Shown: positions 42,074 through 51,580 of the stretch, piece by piece
Position numbering within the stretch: the stretch's first letter is position 1
Layout: every line of letters starts with the position of its first letter
Assembly: GCF_029893805.1 (NCBI RefSeq)
Contig: NZ_JARXYP010000002.1
Coordinates: 1,736,001 to 1,800,000, forward strand
DNA: 64,000 nucleotides
From: Streptomyces sp. SAI-135
GTDB lineage: Bacteria; Actinomycetota; Actinomycetes; Streptomycetales; Streptomycetaceae
Direction of reading: 5' to 3'
Translations under genes and position numbers: made by a program
Notes under the pieces: model-generated
What the model was told of the DNA's origin: nothing
Database searches by the model: none
The model's input: only the letters and a program-made list of their open reading frames with translations

Positions 42074-43208
42074 CCATCCGCTGAATCTGGTTGGTGCCCT
42101 CGACGATCTGCAGGACCTTGGCCTCGCGCATGTACCGCTCGGCCGGGAAGTCCGCGGTGTAGCCGTATCCGCCGAGGACCTGGACGGCGTCGGTGGTCAC
42201 CTTCATCGCGGTGTCGGTGCAGTGCAGCTTGGCCATGGCCGCCTGTTTGGCGAAGGGCCGTCCGGCGTCGCGCAGCCGCGCCGCCGCGAGGTACAGCGCC
42301 CGGCCCGCCTCGATCTGGGTCGCCATGTCGGCGAGCATGAAGCGCAGCCCCTGGAAGTCGGCGATCGGCCGCCCGAACTGCAGTCGCCCGGTCGCGTAGC
42401 CGACGGCCTCGTCGAGGGCCGCCTGGGCCACTCCGATCGCGCAGGCCGCGATGCCGAGCCGTCCGGAGTCGAGCGCGGACAAGGCGATCGCGAAACCCTG
42501 CCCCTCGTCGCCGATGCGCCGCGCGTCCGGGACGCGCACCCCGTCGAAGTGGACCTGGGCGGTGGGCGAGCCCTTCATGCCCATCTTCTTCTCCGGTGCC
42601 GCCGCGCTCACGCCGTCCGCGTCGGCGGGCACCAGGAACGCGGTGATCCCGCGCGGGCCCTCCTCGCCGGTGCGCGCCATGACGGTGTAGAAGTCGGCGA
42701 CCCCGCCGTGGGTGATCCACGCCTTGGTGCCGGTGATCACCCATTCGTCGCCGTCCCGGACGGCTCTGGTGCGCAGCGAGGCCGCGTCCGATCCGGACGA
42801 GGGTTCGGAGAGGCAGTAGGCGCCGAGCAGTCCGCCGCCGAGCATCGCTGGCAGGTGCTCGACCTGCTGTTCCTTGGAGCCGTAGGTGGCGAGCGCGTAG
42901 GAGGCGAGGGTGTGCACGCTGACGCCGAGGCCGACGGTGAGGCGGGCCGCGGCGAGCTCCTCCAGGACCTGGAGGTAGACCTCGTACGGCTGGTCGGCGC
43001 CGCCGTGCTCGGAGTCGTAGGGCAGACCGAGCAGTCCGGTCCGGGAGAGCAGGGTGAAGACCTCGCGCGGAAAGTGCCCGGCGTCCTCCTCCTCGGCCGC
43101 CTTCGGGGCGATCTCGTGCTGCGCGATGTCGCGGACGAGCGAGATCAGATCCCGGGCCTCGTCCGTGGGCAGTTGCCGGTCCACCGGCTGCGGGGCGCGG
43201 TCGGGCAT
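42036..43208 (-). CDS. Acyl-CoA dehydrogenase
   Basis: A 390-residue flavoenzyme. FAD-binding segments YCLSEPSSGSDAASLRTRA and ITHGGVADFYTVMA are present. The C-terminal signature is VQVLGGYGYTADFPAERYMREAK, and the catalytic-base region is EGTNQIQRM. It oxidises an acyl-CoA at alpha-beta, passing electrons to ETF. ATG 43208 follows GGGAGGAG. A longer N-terminus is open but unlike the family. It stands alone; substrate chain type is not evident. Confidence 0.93.
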   Translation of the reverse strand: MPDRAPQPVDRQLPTDEARDLISLVRDIAQHEIAPKAAEEEDAGHFPREVFTLLSRTGLLGLPYDSEHGGADQPYEVYLQVLEELAAARLTVGLGVSVHTLASYALATYGSKEQQVEHLPAMLGGGLLGAYCLSEPSSGSDAASLRTRAVRDGDEWVITGTKAWITHGGVADFYTVMARTGEEGPRGITAFLVPADADGVSAAAPEKKMGMKGSPTAQVHFDGVRVPDARRIGDEGQGFAIALSALDSGRLGIAACAIGVAQAALDEAVGYATGRLQFGRPIADFQGLRFMLADMATQIEAGRALYLAAARLRDAGRPFAKQAAMAKLHCTDTAMKVTTDAVQVLGGYGYTADFPAERYMREAKVLQIVEGTNQIQRMVIARHLAGPETR

Positions 43209-43454
43209 GGCGACGCTCTCCTCCCTGTTGGGGCGCTGGCGGACGCGCGCCGTGGGGTGGGGCGGCTCCGCCGGTCTCACTGGGCGCCTGTCGCTGCTCG
43301 CGTCTCCCGGGTCACGGAAGCTGCTGACCAGCGGCTGCGCCCTGTGAGTATGCCCGAAAGGAGACACCCGGTCACTGGTTAACGACCGCTTACTTCAAGA
43401 TATCTCAGGGCACCGACAACCGGCCTCGCATCGCACCGGGATTGGTCCGAACCA

Positions 43455-43483
43455 TTGACGCGGTGGTCTAGTCCTCCTAGTGT
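43455..43483 (+). promoter_or_regulatory. Chitinase promoter with DasR-like (dre) site
   Basis: TTGACG (43455-43460), 17 bp, then TAGTGT (43478-43483). The spacer contains GTGGTCTAGTCCTC (43463-43476), close to the dre element bound by the N-acetylglucosamine regulator DasR. A second TGGT...ACCA dyad lies at about 43442-43455. Confidence 0.8.
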
Positions 43484-43551
43484 TCCGGCAACGCGTTACC
43501 GCGTTCATGCCAATCGGCTGGCGTTCCCCTCTCCCCCACGAGGAGACACCG

Positions 43552-44784
<1,233 letters not shown>

Positions 44785-44886
44785 CCGGGGTCAGGTCATG
44801 AACTGACCGGTTCCACGGGGGACTTGGGGCGGGGGACCACGAGCCTCCGCCCCTCGCCGGGTCCCGGGCAGCGCCCGTCGGGGACG

Positions 44887-45585
44887 TCAGCCGTCGCGCC
44901 GGGCCGGATCCGGGGCCGGGTAGGCGGGGTCCAGTTCCTCGATGGCCCGCATCGACGCGCCGAGCGTCTTCACCAGGAGGTCGCGCATGGTGCCGCGGGA
45001 GAGCTGGGGCGGGCCGTCGATCCAGTCCAGAGTGGCGCCCTCGACACTGCACACCCAGGCGAGCAGGCCCATGCGGGCCAGCGGGGAGATGTCGGTGGTG
45101 CCGTACGCCCCGTCGGCGATGGTCGCGACGATCGCCTCCCGCACCCCGTCCCGGATGGCGTGCACCTCGGCGTCGAAGCCGACCCCGCCGCTGACCACGG
45201 TGCGGTAGGCCGCCTGGTTGTGCTCGGCGTAGCGCAGATAGCTGTCCAGGGTGCGGTGGACGCGGTCCACCTGCTCCATCTCCAGGCCGCTCGCCGCGTA
45301 GGTGACCAGGTCCGCGACGGAGTCCTGGATGATCGCCAGGTAGTAGCCCCTCTTGGACTGGAAGTAGTAGTAGATCAGCCCCTTGGCGACATGCGCCTGC
45401 TTGGCGATGTCGTCCATGGAGAGCGCGTCGTAGGAGGTGTCCGCGAACAACTTCCGCCCGATGGCGATGAGTTCGGCGCGGCGCGCAACCGAGCGCTCGG
45501 TGCCGCGGGCCCGTGGCCGGGCGGCTTCACGCTGATCACTGATATTCAAGTTTTCGCCCCTGGTCTCGGGCTGGCGGCGGGACAT
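44887..45585 (-). CDS. TetR-family regulator
   Basis: A 232-residue TetR-type repressor with HTH SMDDIAKQAHVAKGLIYYYFQSKRGYYLAII at about 55-85 and a C-terminal ligand domain. A 30-residue basic N-terminal extension precedes the HTH. It is convergent with the chitinase. The nearest same-strand gene upstream is a 46-residue membrane protein. Target unknown. Confidence 0.9.
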   Translation of the reverse strand: MSRRQPETRGENLNISDQREAARPRARGTERSVARRAELIAIGRKLFADTSYDALSMDDIAKQAHVAKGLIYYYFQSKRGYYLAIIQDSVADLVTYAASGLEMEQVDRVHRTLDSYLRYAEHNQAAYRTVVSGGVGFDAEVHAIRDGVREAIVATIADGAYGTTDISPLARMGLLAWVCSVEGATLDWIDGPPQLSRGTMRDLLVKTLGASMRAIEELDPAYPAPDPARRDG

Positions 45586-45616
45586 CCGCAGTATGTCAGG
45601 TCACTTGTGGATCAGG

Positions 45617-45757
45617 TCACAGGAGACCGAGCTGCGTGACGAGCATCGCGATCACCGCGACGAGGGTCCAGCCCGCGACATGTTCGAGGATCTTCGGGCC
45701 GTGGTCCTCGGGGCCGCCGGTACGGGCGCGGGCGGCGGTGGCAGAGTGTGCGGTCAT
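45617..45757 (-). CDS. Single-pass small membrane protein
   Basis: 46 residues: a polar N-terminus, then an amphipathic stretch (GPKILEHVAGWTLVAVIAML) ending in a transmembrane helix at the C-terminus. The ATG at 45757 has GCGAGA upstream; longer in-frame reading upstream is low-complexity. Looks like a conserved Streptomyces small membrane protein; function unknown. Confidence 0.7.
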   Translation of the reverse strand: MTAHSATAARARTGGPEDHGPKILEHVAGWTLVAVIAMLVTQLGLL

Positions 45758-45855
45758 GGTGTCTCGCTGATCTCGGACGTACTGGTGGACTCCCCCGCCG
45801 ATCCGTCCACCTTGCCACTGCTGGCGGCTTGTGCGGCCGAGACCTTGGTCACAGC

Positions 45856-45887
45856 GCACGGCCCCCGACGGACGCCGGGGGCCGTGC
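45856..45887. terminator. Hairpin terminator of the C39-like peptidase gene
   Basis: Perfect 12-bp stem GCACGGCCCCCG / CGGGGGCCGTGC with an 8-nt loop, 9 bp behind the peptidase stop on the minus strand. Confidence 0.85.
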
Positions 45888-45896
45888 GGGGGTGGC

Positions 45897-47258
45897 TCAG
45901 CGCACGCCCACCGCCGCGAGCGCCTTGCGCTGGCGCGGGGTCGGGCAGGCGGGGAAGTACAGATAGCAGACGCCTCCGGTGCCGGAGACGACCTTGCCAC
46001 TGGCGTTGTACCGCTTGGTGCGCAGCCAGATGTTCTCCCACTCGCGCCGCTTGTAGACGCGCCGCACCGCCTCGTCGCTCGGCGAGGCCGGGTCGTTGGC
46101 GATCACATCGCCCTCGGCGGTGAAGCCGATCACCGTCATGAGGTGGCCCGAGGTGCCGTAACCGGCCCCGGTGAGCTCCTCCTTGAGGAACGACTGGGAC
46201 GTTATGGCCGGGATGCCGGCCGCGATCAGGGTCTCCAGGTCGGTGAGCGAGCCGAGCCGGGTCACCACTCCCTGGAGGTCCTCGAAGGTGGCCGCGTAGG
46301 CCGCGTTGAACGGCCAGTTGCCGCAGCCCGCGTACTGGTAGTCGTAGGTGTACCGGGCCGCGTGGCAGACCTGGGGGTCGGCGTACGACGGGTCGACCCA
46401 GGCCAGTTGCTCCTCGGTGAGCCGGCCGCCCCAGTACTCGATGATCATCTGCGAGGAGGTGGGGCTGCACCAGGCCTCGCCGCCGTTGTCGTACTCCGGG
46501 TACTGGCCCTTGTGGATCTCCTGCGAGTAGCGCGGGACGATCAGTTCGCGGGCGAGGCCGGGGGTGGAGGCCGGGACGGTGAAGCGGTCCGGGACGTCCG
46601 AGCCCATCGCGCCCAGCCGCCAGACGGCCGGCGTGTTCTTCGCGCCGGGCCTGCGGTACAGGGTCAGCCGCAGCCGGTACGAGGCCAGGCGCAACCCGGT
46701 CGAGGGGTCGTCGATCGCGAAGGTGTCCGTCCAGATCGAGCTCTTGTCGTCTGTCTGGTCGTCGACCGAGGTCCGCTTGATGTCCCCGTCGCCGGCCGCC
46801 CAGCGGCCCATCACGTACCAGGGGGTGACCGTGCCGTCGGAGTACGTCCCCTTGAGCTCGATCTGGATCCAGGTGCCGGCCGGGGTGTGCGCGTTCCAGG
46901 AGGCGATCACCTCGGTCGAGGGCACGGTGAGCGCGTGGACCGGGGAGGTCCAGGTCGCGTACTCCCAGGTGGCGGTGGTCCCGGTGTGCGGGTCGGTGTA
47001 GTCGGTGGTGCCCGTGGGGGCGCCGATCACGACGCCGGGGCGACGGCCGGCGACGGCCCGGACGCCGTCGGCGGTGCCGGCGCGCCAGTCGCTGTAGGTG
47101 ATCCAGGCGTGGTTGTCGACGGGGCGGCCGGCGGTCTCGTCGGGTTCCGCGCCGGCCGCGGCGCCTGCCGCGGTCGCGGTGCCCGTGCCGCCTGCCACCG
47201 CGGCGGCGACCGCGACGGCCAGAACGGTTCTGCGGGACGGCTGTTCGGCTCTGCTCAT
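45897..47258 (-). CDS. Secreted C39-like cysteine peptidase
   Basis: A 453-residue protein. Its N-terminus SRAEQPSRRTVLAVAVAAAV is a Tat-type signal with twin arginine. A beta-rich middle (80-240) is followed by a C39-like peptidase-fold domain. The Cys region is GGEAWCSPTSSQMIIEYWGG, the His region GTSGHLMTVIGF and the Asp region VIANDPASPSDEAV. It should act outside the cell on peptides or proteins; it lacks an ABC transporter domain, unlike bacteriocin C39 peptidases. ATG 47258; divergent from the uridine-kinase-like gene. Confidence 0.9.
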   Translation of the reverse strand: MSRAEQPSRRTVLAVAVAAAVAGGTGTATAAGAAAGAEPDETAGRPVDNHAWITYSDWRAGTADGVRAVAGRRPGVVIGAPTGTTDYTDPHTGTTATWEYATWTSPVHALTVPSTEVIASWNAHTPAGTWIQIELKGTYSDGTVTPWYVMGRWAAGDGDIKRTSVDDQTDDKSSIWTDTFAIDDPSTGLRLASYRLRLTLYRRPGAKNTPAVWRLGAMGSDVPDRFTVPASTPGLARELIVPRYSQEIHKGQYPEYDNGGEAWCSPTSSQMIIEYWGGRLTEEQLAWVDPSYADPQVCHAARYTYDYQYAGCGNWPFNAAYAATFEDLQGVVTRLGSLTDLETLIAAGIPAITSQSFLKEELTGAGYGTSGHLMTVIGFTAEGDVIANDPASPSDEAVRRVYKRREWENIWLRTKRYNASGKVVSGTGGVCYLYFPACPTPRQRKALAAVGVR

Positions 47259-47392
47259 GGGTGGGAAGACCCCCAGGTGTCCGATGCGGGCGGGCCGATG
47301 CCCGGTTGTGCGCCAACTATGAACGAGGCGGCATGCTCCTGCCAGCACTTCGGCCCATGCCACGCCCACGAATATTGGTCTGGTCCACTGGC

Positions 47393-48100
47393 ATGACCTG
47401 GGAAGCCGCGGTTCCGCCGACCGGCGGCGGCACGTCACTAGACTGGCCGCGCCCTGTCCGCCCGGCCCTCAGGAACACCGTGCACGACCTCGCCTCCCGG
47501 ATCCGCCGGCTCCCCCCGTCCTGCGGGCCGGTCCGTCTGATCGGTGTCGACGGGCACGCGGGTTCCGGGAAGTCCACGTTCTGCGGGCGGTTGGCCGACG
47601 CCCTCGGGGGCGCGCCGGTGCTGCACCTCGACGACATCGCCAGCCATGACGAGCTGTTCGACTGGACCGGCCGGCTGCTGAGCGAGGTGATCACCCCGCT
47701 CGGCCGCGGCGAGACCGCGCACTACGCCGTCTACGACTGGCACGCCCGCCGCTTCGGCCCGCCCCGTGCCCTGCCGCCCGCGCCCGTGGTCCTGCTGGAG
47801 GGGGTGGGCGCGGGCCGCCGTGCGCTGCGGCCCCACCTGGCGCGACTGCTGTGGATGGAGCTGCCCCGTGAGGAGTCCTGGGCGCGCGGCCGTTCCCGGG
47901 ACGGGAGGGAACTGCGGGAGTTCTGGGACGGATGGGTCGTGGCGGAAGAGCGGCATTTCGCCGAAGACCCCTCCCGGCCGTTCGCCGATCTCCTGGTACG
48001 GCAGCGCCAGGAGGGATATGCGATCACCCAAGGGCCTGCGGGGACCCTTGGACCGGACCACGGTGTCACCCACGGTGACGGCCCAGCGGCGATGTGTTGA
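47393..48100 (+). CDS. Uridine kinase-like P-loop NTPase
   Basis: A 235-residue cytosolic protein with Walker A IGVDGHAGSGKSTFC near residue 55. The kinase-like patterns VLHLDDIASHDELFDW and VLLEGVGAGRRAL follow. It resembles uridine kinase/phosphoribulokinase-type enzymes, but the substrate lid differs, so nucleoside specificity is not certain. ATG 47393 lies without a clear ribosome site; GTG at about 47480 is an alternative. Confidence 0.85.
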   Translation: MTWEAAVPPTGGGTSLDWPRPVRPALRNTVHDLASRIRRLPPSCGPVRLIGVDGHAGSGKSTFCGRLADALGGAPVLHLDDIASHDELFDWTGRLLSEVITPLGRGETAHYAVYDWHARRFGPPRALPPAPVVLLEGVGAGRRALRPHLARLLWMELPREESWARGRSRDGRELREFWDGWVVAEERHFAEDPSRPFADLLVRQRQEGYAITQGPAGTLGPDHGVTHGDGPAAMC

Positions 48101-48532
48101 ACCTGTGAAGACCCGCCGGTAGGAACTTGCCTGAGTCGCCCAACTCCGCTTGACCGAGGGGCCGTACAGGTCTTACGTTCTCAATGTGCGGCCGTTCGAA
48201 GCCGCCCGCAGTCGCGAAGCCCCCGGTTGTTCCCCCGTGATCGGGGGCTTCGTTCTGCCCTCACACGGAGTTCCGGGCGCTGTGAGCCGCGATCCGCTCA
48301 CCCTCGGTCACCACCCCCGGTGCGCCTCATCTGCTCCCACCTCGCCAAACGGCCTGTGCGGCACCCTACGGCGGGCGACACCACCGCAGGTACGATGCCC
48401 TCGGTGCGACCTACGGACGACTGCTCTGCGCACCGTTGCAACTCCGGTCCGCGGCACAGCGGTTGGACGAAGGCGGCCACCGGGCGTCGGCCCGGTGGTG
48501 AAACCACGGGGGCACGGTTTGTGGGGGACGTG
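48101..48532. other. Intergenic region before the AAA+ gene
   Basis: 432 bp without a recognised gene. It contains a terminator hairpin at 48217-48250. The remaining sequence should hold the AAA+ gene promoter. Upstream in-frame starts for that gene exist but have no ribosome sites. Confidence 0.5.
48217..48250. terminator. Hairpin terminator
   Basis: Perfect 9-bp stem AAGCCCCCG (48217-48225) / CGGGGGCTT (48242-48250) with a 16-nt loop, followed by CGTTC. It is downstream of the kinase-like gene. Confidence 0.7.
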
Positions 48533-50398
48533 ATGGATTTCGGCACGCAGGGCCCCGAGGCCCCGGCCGACCTCGCCTGGCTGCGAGGTGTGGACGCCTA
48601 CACGATGGGCGCCTATCCGCAGGCGGAGGACGAGTTCCGTACCGCGGTGCGGATCGATCCCGGAATGGCCGACGGCTGGCTCGGGCTGCACGCGCTGCGG
48701 GTCGACACGACGACCGCGCTGCTCAGGATGTTCCGGCACCGCGAGCGCTTCGGTGAACAGCGCGCCCGGCACCGGCGCACCCTCAACTCCTGGTACTGGC
48801 TGGGCTGGTGGGTGCAACCGGTGCTGGAGAGCCCGCGGGACCTGCTGCTCGCGCACGCCTCGCACTGGCTGGACGGCCGCCATGTCCCCGAGCTGGACCG
48901 GGCCCTCGCGGGTCTGCCCCCGGTGGACACCGATCAGCAGGTCCGCTTCCTGCACGCCTGCCGTGCCTACCTGGTCAAGGACTGGGAGCAGCTGGTCCGG
49001 CACACCGACCCGCTGATCGACGACCCCATGCTCGGCATCGAGGCCGGCCTGTTCGGCGGCATGGCCCGGGTCCGCCTGGAGATGTACGGCCAGGCCGAAC
49101 CGCTGCTCTCGGCGGCCCTGATGCGCTGTCGCAGCGAACAGCCGCAGCGCAAGGAGCTGCGGTACTGGCTGGCCCGGGCGCACGAGGGGACGGGCCGCTC
49201 CGCCGCCGCGCTCCCCCTCTACCGGGCCGTGCACCGCGTCGACCCCGCCTTCATGGACACCTCGGCCCGGCTGGCCGCGATCGCCGAGGGCGACGGGTAC
49301 GACGACCCGGCCGACCTCGCGGCGATCACGCTCTCCGGGTTCGGCCAGGACGCGCTGGAGGGACCCGACGGCATCGATCCGCTCTTCGGGGTCGAGGGGC
49401 GCGAGCTGAAGCTCTCCGATCCGGAGCCGCCGCCCACCGGCCCGCTGCCGTCCATGACCGACCCGGCGGGACGCGAGCGGTCCGGCACCCCGGCGGGGCC
49501 ACTGCCCGCGGGACCCACCGACCCCGTCTTACTGGAGGAGGCTCTCACCGAACTGGAGCGCATGGTGGGCCTGGAGCCGGTGAAGCGCCAAGTCAAGGCA
49601 CTGTCCGCCCAGTTGAACATGGCCCGGCTGCGCGCCGGGCAGGGCCTGCCGGTCCAGCCGCCCAAACGGCATTTCGTCTTCTCCGGGCCCTCCGGCACCG
49701 GCAAGACCACGGTGGCCCGCATCCTGGGCCGCGTCTTCTACGCCCTCGGCCTGCTCGGCGGCGACCACCTCGTGGAGGCGCAGCGGGCGGATCTGGTCGG
49801 GGAGTACCTCGGCCAGACGGCGGTCAAGGCCAACGAACTGATCGACTCGGCGCTCGGCGGGGTGCTCTTCGTCGACGAGGCGTACTCGCTCTCCAACTCC
49901 GGCTACGGCAAGGGGGACGCGTACGGCGACGAAGCGCTCCAGGTGCTGCTGAAGCGGGCCGAGGACAACCGGGACCACCTCGTCGTGATCCTCGCCGGTT
50001 ATCCGGAGGGCATGGACCGCCTGCTCTCCGCGAACCCGGGGCTGTCGTCCCGTTTCACGACCCGGGTGGACTTCCCGTCGTACCGCCCCCTCGAACTCAC
50101 CTCCATCGGCGAGGTGCTGGCGGCGGAGAACGGCGACGTCTGGGACGAGGAGGCGCTGGACGAGCTGCGCTCCATCGCCGGGCACGTGGTGGACCAGGGG
50201 TGGATCGACGAGCTGGGCAACGGGCGGTTCCTGCGGACGCTGTACGAGAAGAGCTGCGCGTACCGGGATCTGCGGTTGTCGACGTATCCGGGGATGCCGA
50301 GTCGTGACGACTTGTCGACACTGCGGCTGGCGGATCTGATGCAGGCGTACGGGGAGGTCCTGTCGGGGCGGGGGCCGCAGGATCCTTCGGCGATGTAG
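48533..50398 (+). CDS. CbbX/EccA-type AAA+ ATPase with TPR-like N-terminus
   Basis: A 621-residue protein. A helical TPR-like N-terminal domain (about 1-270) and a Pro-rich linker (about 280-325) precede an AAA+ module like CbbX, SpoVK and EccA. Walker A is GPSGTGKTT near 385, Walker B GGVLFVDEAYSL, and the pore/sensor region includes VILAGYPEGMDRLLSANPGL. This matches EccA-like chaperones of type VII secretion, but no ESX gene lies nearby. Codon 333 (49529-49531) is TTA, read only by the bldA tRNA, so expression should be developmentally limited. ATG 48533 has GGGGGAC upstream. Confidence 0.9.
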   Translation: MDFGTQGPEAPADLAWLRGVDAYTMGAYPQAEDEFRTAVRIDPGMADGWLGLHALRVDTTTALLRMFRHRERFGEQRARHRRTLNSWYWLGWWVQPVLESPRDLLLAHASHWLDGRHVPELDRALAGLPPVDTDQQVRFLHACRAYLVKDWEQLVRHTDPLIDDPMLGIEAGLFGGMARVRLEMYGQAEPLLSAALMRCRSEQPQRKELRYWLARAHEGTGRSAAALPLYRAVHRVDPAFMDTSARLAAIAEGDGYDDPADLAAITLSGFGQDALEGPDGIDPLFGVEGRELKLSDPEPPPTGPLPSMTDPAGRERSGTPAGPLPAGPTDPVLLEEALTELERMVGLEPVKRQVKALSAQLNMARLRAGQGLPVQPPKRHFVFSGPSGTGKTTVARILGRVFYALGLLGGDHLVEAQRADLVGEYLGQTAVKANELIDSALGGVLFVDEAYSLSNSGYGKGDAYGDEALQVLLKRAEDNRDHLVVILAGYPEGMDRLLSANPGLSSRFTTRVDFPSYRPLELTSIGEVLAAENGDVWDEEALDELRSIAGHVVDQGWIDELGNGRFLRTLYEKSCAYRDLRLSTYPGMPSRDDLSTLRLADLMQAYGEVLSGRGPQDPSAM

Positions 50399-50403
50399 TT
50401 CGT

Positions 50404-50495
50404 CGGCCGCGGGCCGGTAGGGGCTTGTCGCGCAGTTCCCCGCGCCCCTGAAGGCAGTGGGTGCAACTGGGCGGACACCCACCGGCCCGCAGCCG
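50404..50495 (+). repeat. Dispersed intergenic repeat, copy C, with terminal inverted repeats
   Basis: Holds GGCTTGTCGCGCAGTTCCCC. Its ends CGGCCGCGGGCCGGT (50404-50418) and ACCGGCCCGCAGCCG (50481-50495) pair at 14 of 15 positions. It fills the space between the convergent AAA+ and CorC-like genes. Fullest copy in the window. Confidence 0.75.
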
Positions 50496-50503
50496 TACGA
50501 CCC

Positions 50504-51580
50504 CTACGACGCCAACGCCTCCTCGCTGCTCCGGGGCTCGGTGACCCTGACCTCCGGCAGCTCCCGGTGCGCAGGATCCCGCACCTCACCGACCAGCAGC
50601 TCCAGTACGTCCTCCAGGGCGACCAGACCCAGCACCTTGCCCGACCCGTCCGCCACCTGGGCCAGATGGGTCGCCGCGCGCCGCATCACCGTGAGCGCGT
50701 CGTCCAGCGGCAGGTCGGAGCGGAGCTTGGTCATCGGCCGCCAGACCTGCTGCGGCACCGCCCGCTGGGAGTCCTCCAGATCGAGTACGTCCTTCACGTG
50801 CAGGTAGCCCATGAACGCGCCGTTCTCCGCGGCGATCGGGAAGCGGGAGTACCCGGTACGGCCGGTGAGCTCGATGATCTGGCCCGGGGTCACCGAGGGG
50901 CGCACCGTCACCAGGGACTCGCGCTTCAGCAGGACGTCGGTGACCGGGCGCGAGCCCAGTTCCAGCGCGTCCTCCAGGCGTTCCTGTTCCTCGGGGTCCA
51001 GCAGGCCGGCCTGGCCGGAGTCCTCCACCAGCCGGTTCAGCTGCTCGCTGGTGAAGACCGCCTCGACCTCGTCCTTGGGCTCGACGCGGAAGAGCCGCAG
51101 GATGGCCCGGGCGCAGGCGCCGAGGGCGAGGGTGATCGGCCTGCACACCCGCGCGAAGGCCACCAGCCCGGGGCTGAGCCACAGCGCGACCTTCTCCGGC
51201 GCGGCCATCGCGAGGTTCTTCGGGACCATCTCGCCGATGACGAGGTGGAAGAAGACGACCGCGGCCAGGGCGATGACATAGCCGAGCGGATGGATCATGC
51301 CGTGCGGCAGGTGGATCCACTCGAACACCGGCTCCAGCAGGTGCGCGACCGTCGGTTCGGCGACCGCGCCGAGCGTCAGCGAGCACACCGTGATGCCGAA
51401 CTGGGCCGCCGCCATCATCTGGGGCAGCCGCTCCAGGCCGTACAGGACCTGGCGGGCGCGCGCCGTGCCGAGCGGTTCGATCTGGCTGCGGCGCACGGAG
51501 ACCAGCGCGAACTCGGCACCGACGAAGAAGCCGTTGGCGAGCACGAGCAAGGCGGCGAAGAGGAGTTGGAGCACGCTCAT
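50504..51580 (-). CDS. CNNM/CorC-like membrane protein (second paralogue)
   Basis: A 358-residue hemolysin/CorC-type protein. The N-terminal DUF21 membrane domain has ANGFFVGAEFALVSVRRSQI and VIGEMVPKNLAMAAPEKVAL. Two CBS domains follow (about 210-340). The C-terminal CorC_HlyC transporter-associated domain is very short or missing. CNNM proteins bind magnesium-nucleotides and are linked to divalent-cation export. ATG 51580 overlaps the first paralogue's stop. Confidence 0.9.
   Translation of the reverse strand: MSVLQLLFAALLVLANGFFVGAEFALVSVRRSQIEPLGTARARQVLYGLERLPQMMAAAQFGITVCSLTLGAVAEPTVAHLLEPVFEWIHLPHGMIHPLGYVIALAAVVFFHLVIGEMVPKNLAMAAPEKVALWLSPGLVAFARVCRPITLALGACARAILRLFRVEPKDEVEAVFTSEQLNRLVEDSGQAGLLDPEEQERLEDALELGSRPVTDVLLKRESLVTVRPSVTPGQIIELTGRTGYSRFPIAAENGAFMGYLHVKDVLDLEDSQRAVPQQVWRPMTKLRSDLPLDDALTVMRRAATHLAQVADGSGKVLGLVALEDVLELLVGEVRDPAHRELPEVRVTEPRSSEEALAS

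Noticed and set aside
47372..47392. DasR-like TGGTCTGGTCC just before the kinase-like start
   Set aside because: Only half matches dre and no -35/-10 is aligned with it.
48170..48225. Possible tRNA 3' end (GTTCGAA)
   Set aside because: No acceptor or anticodon stems can be formed around it.
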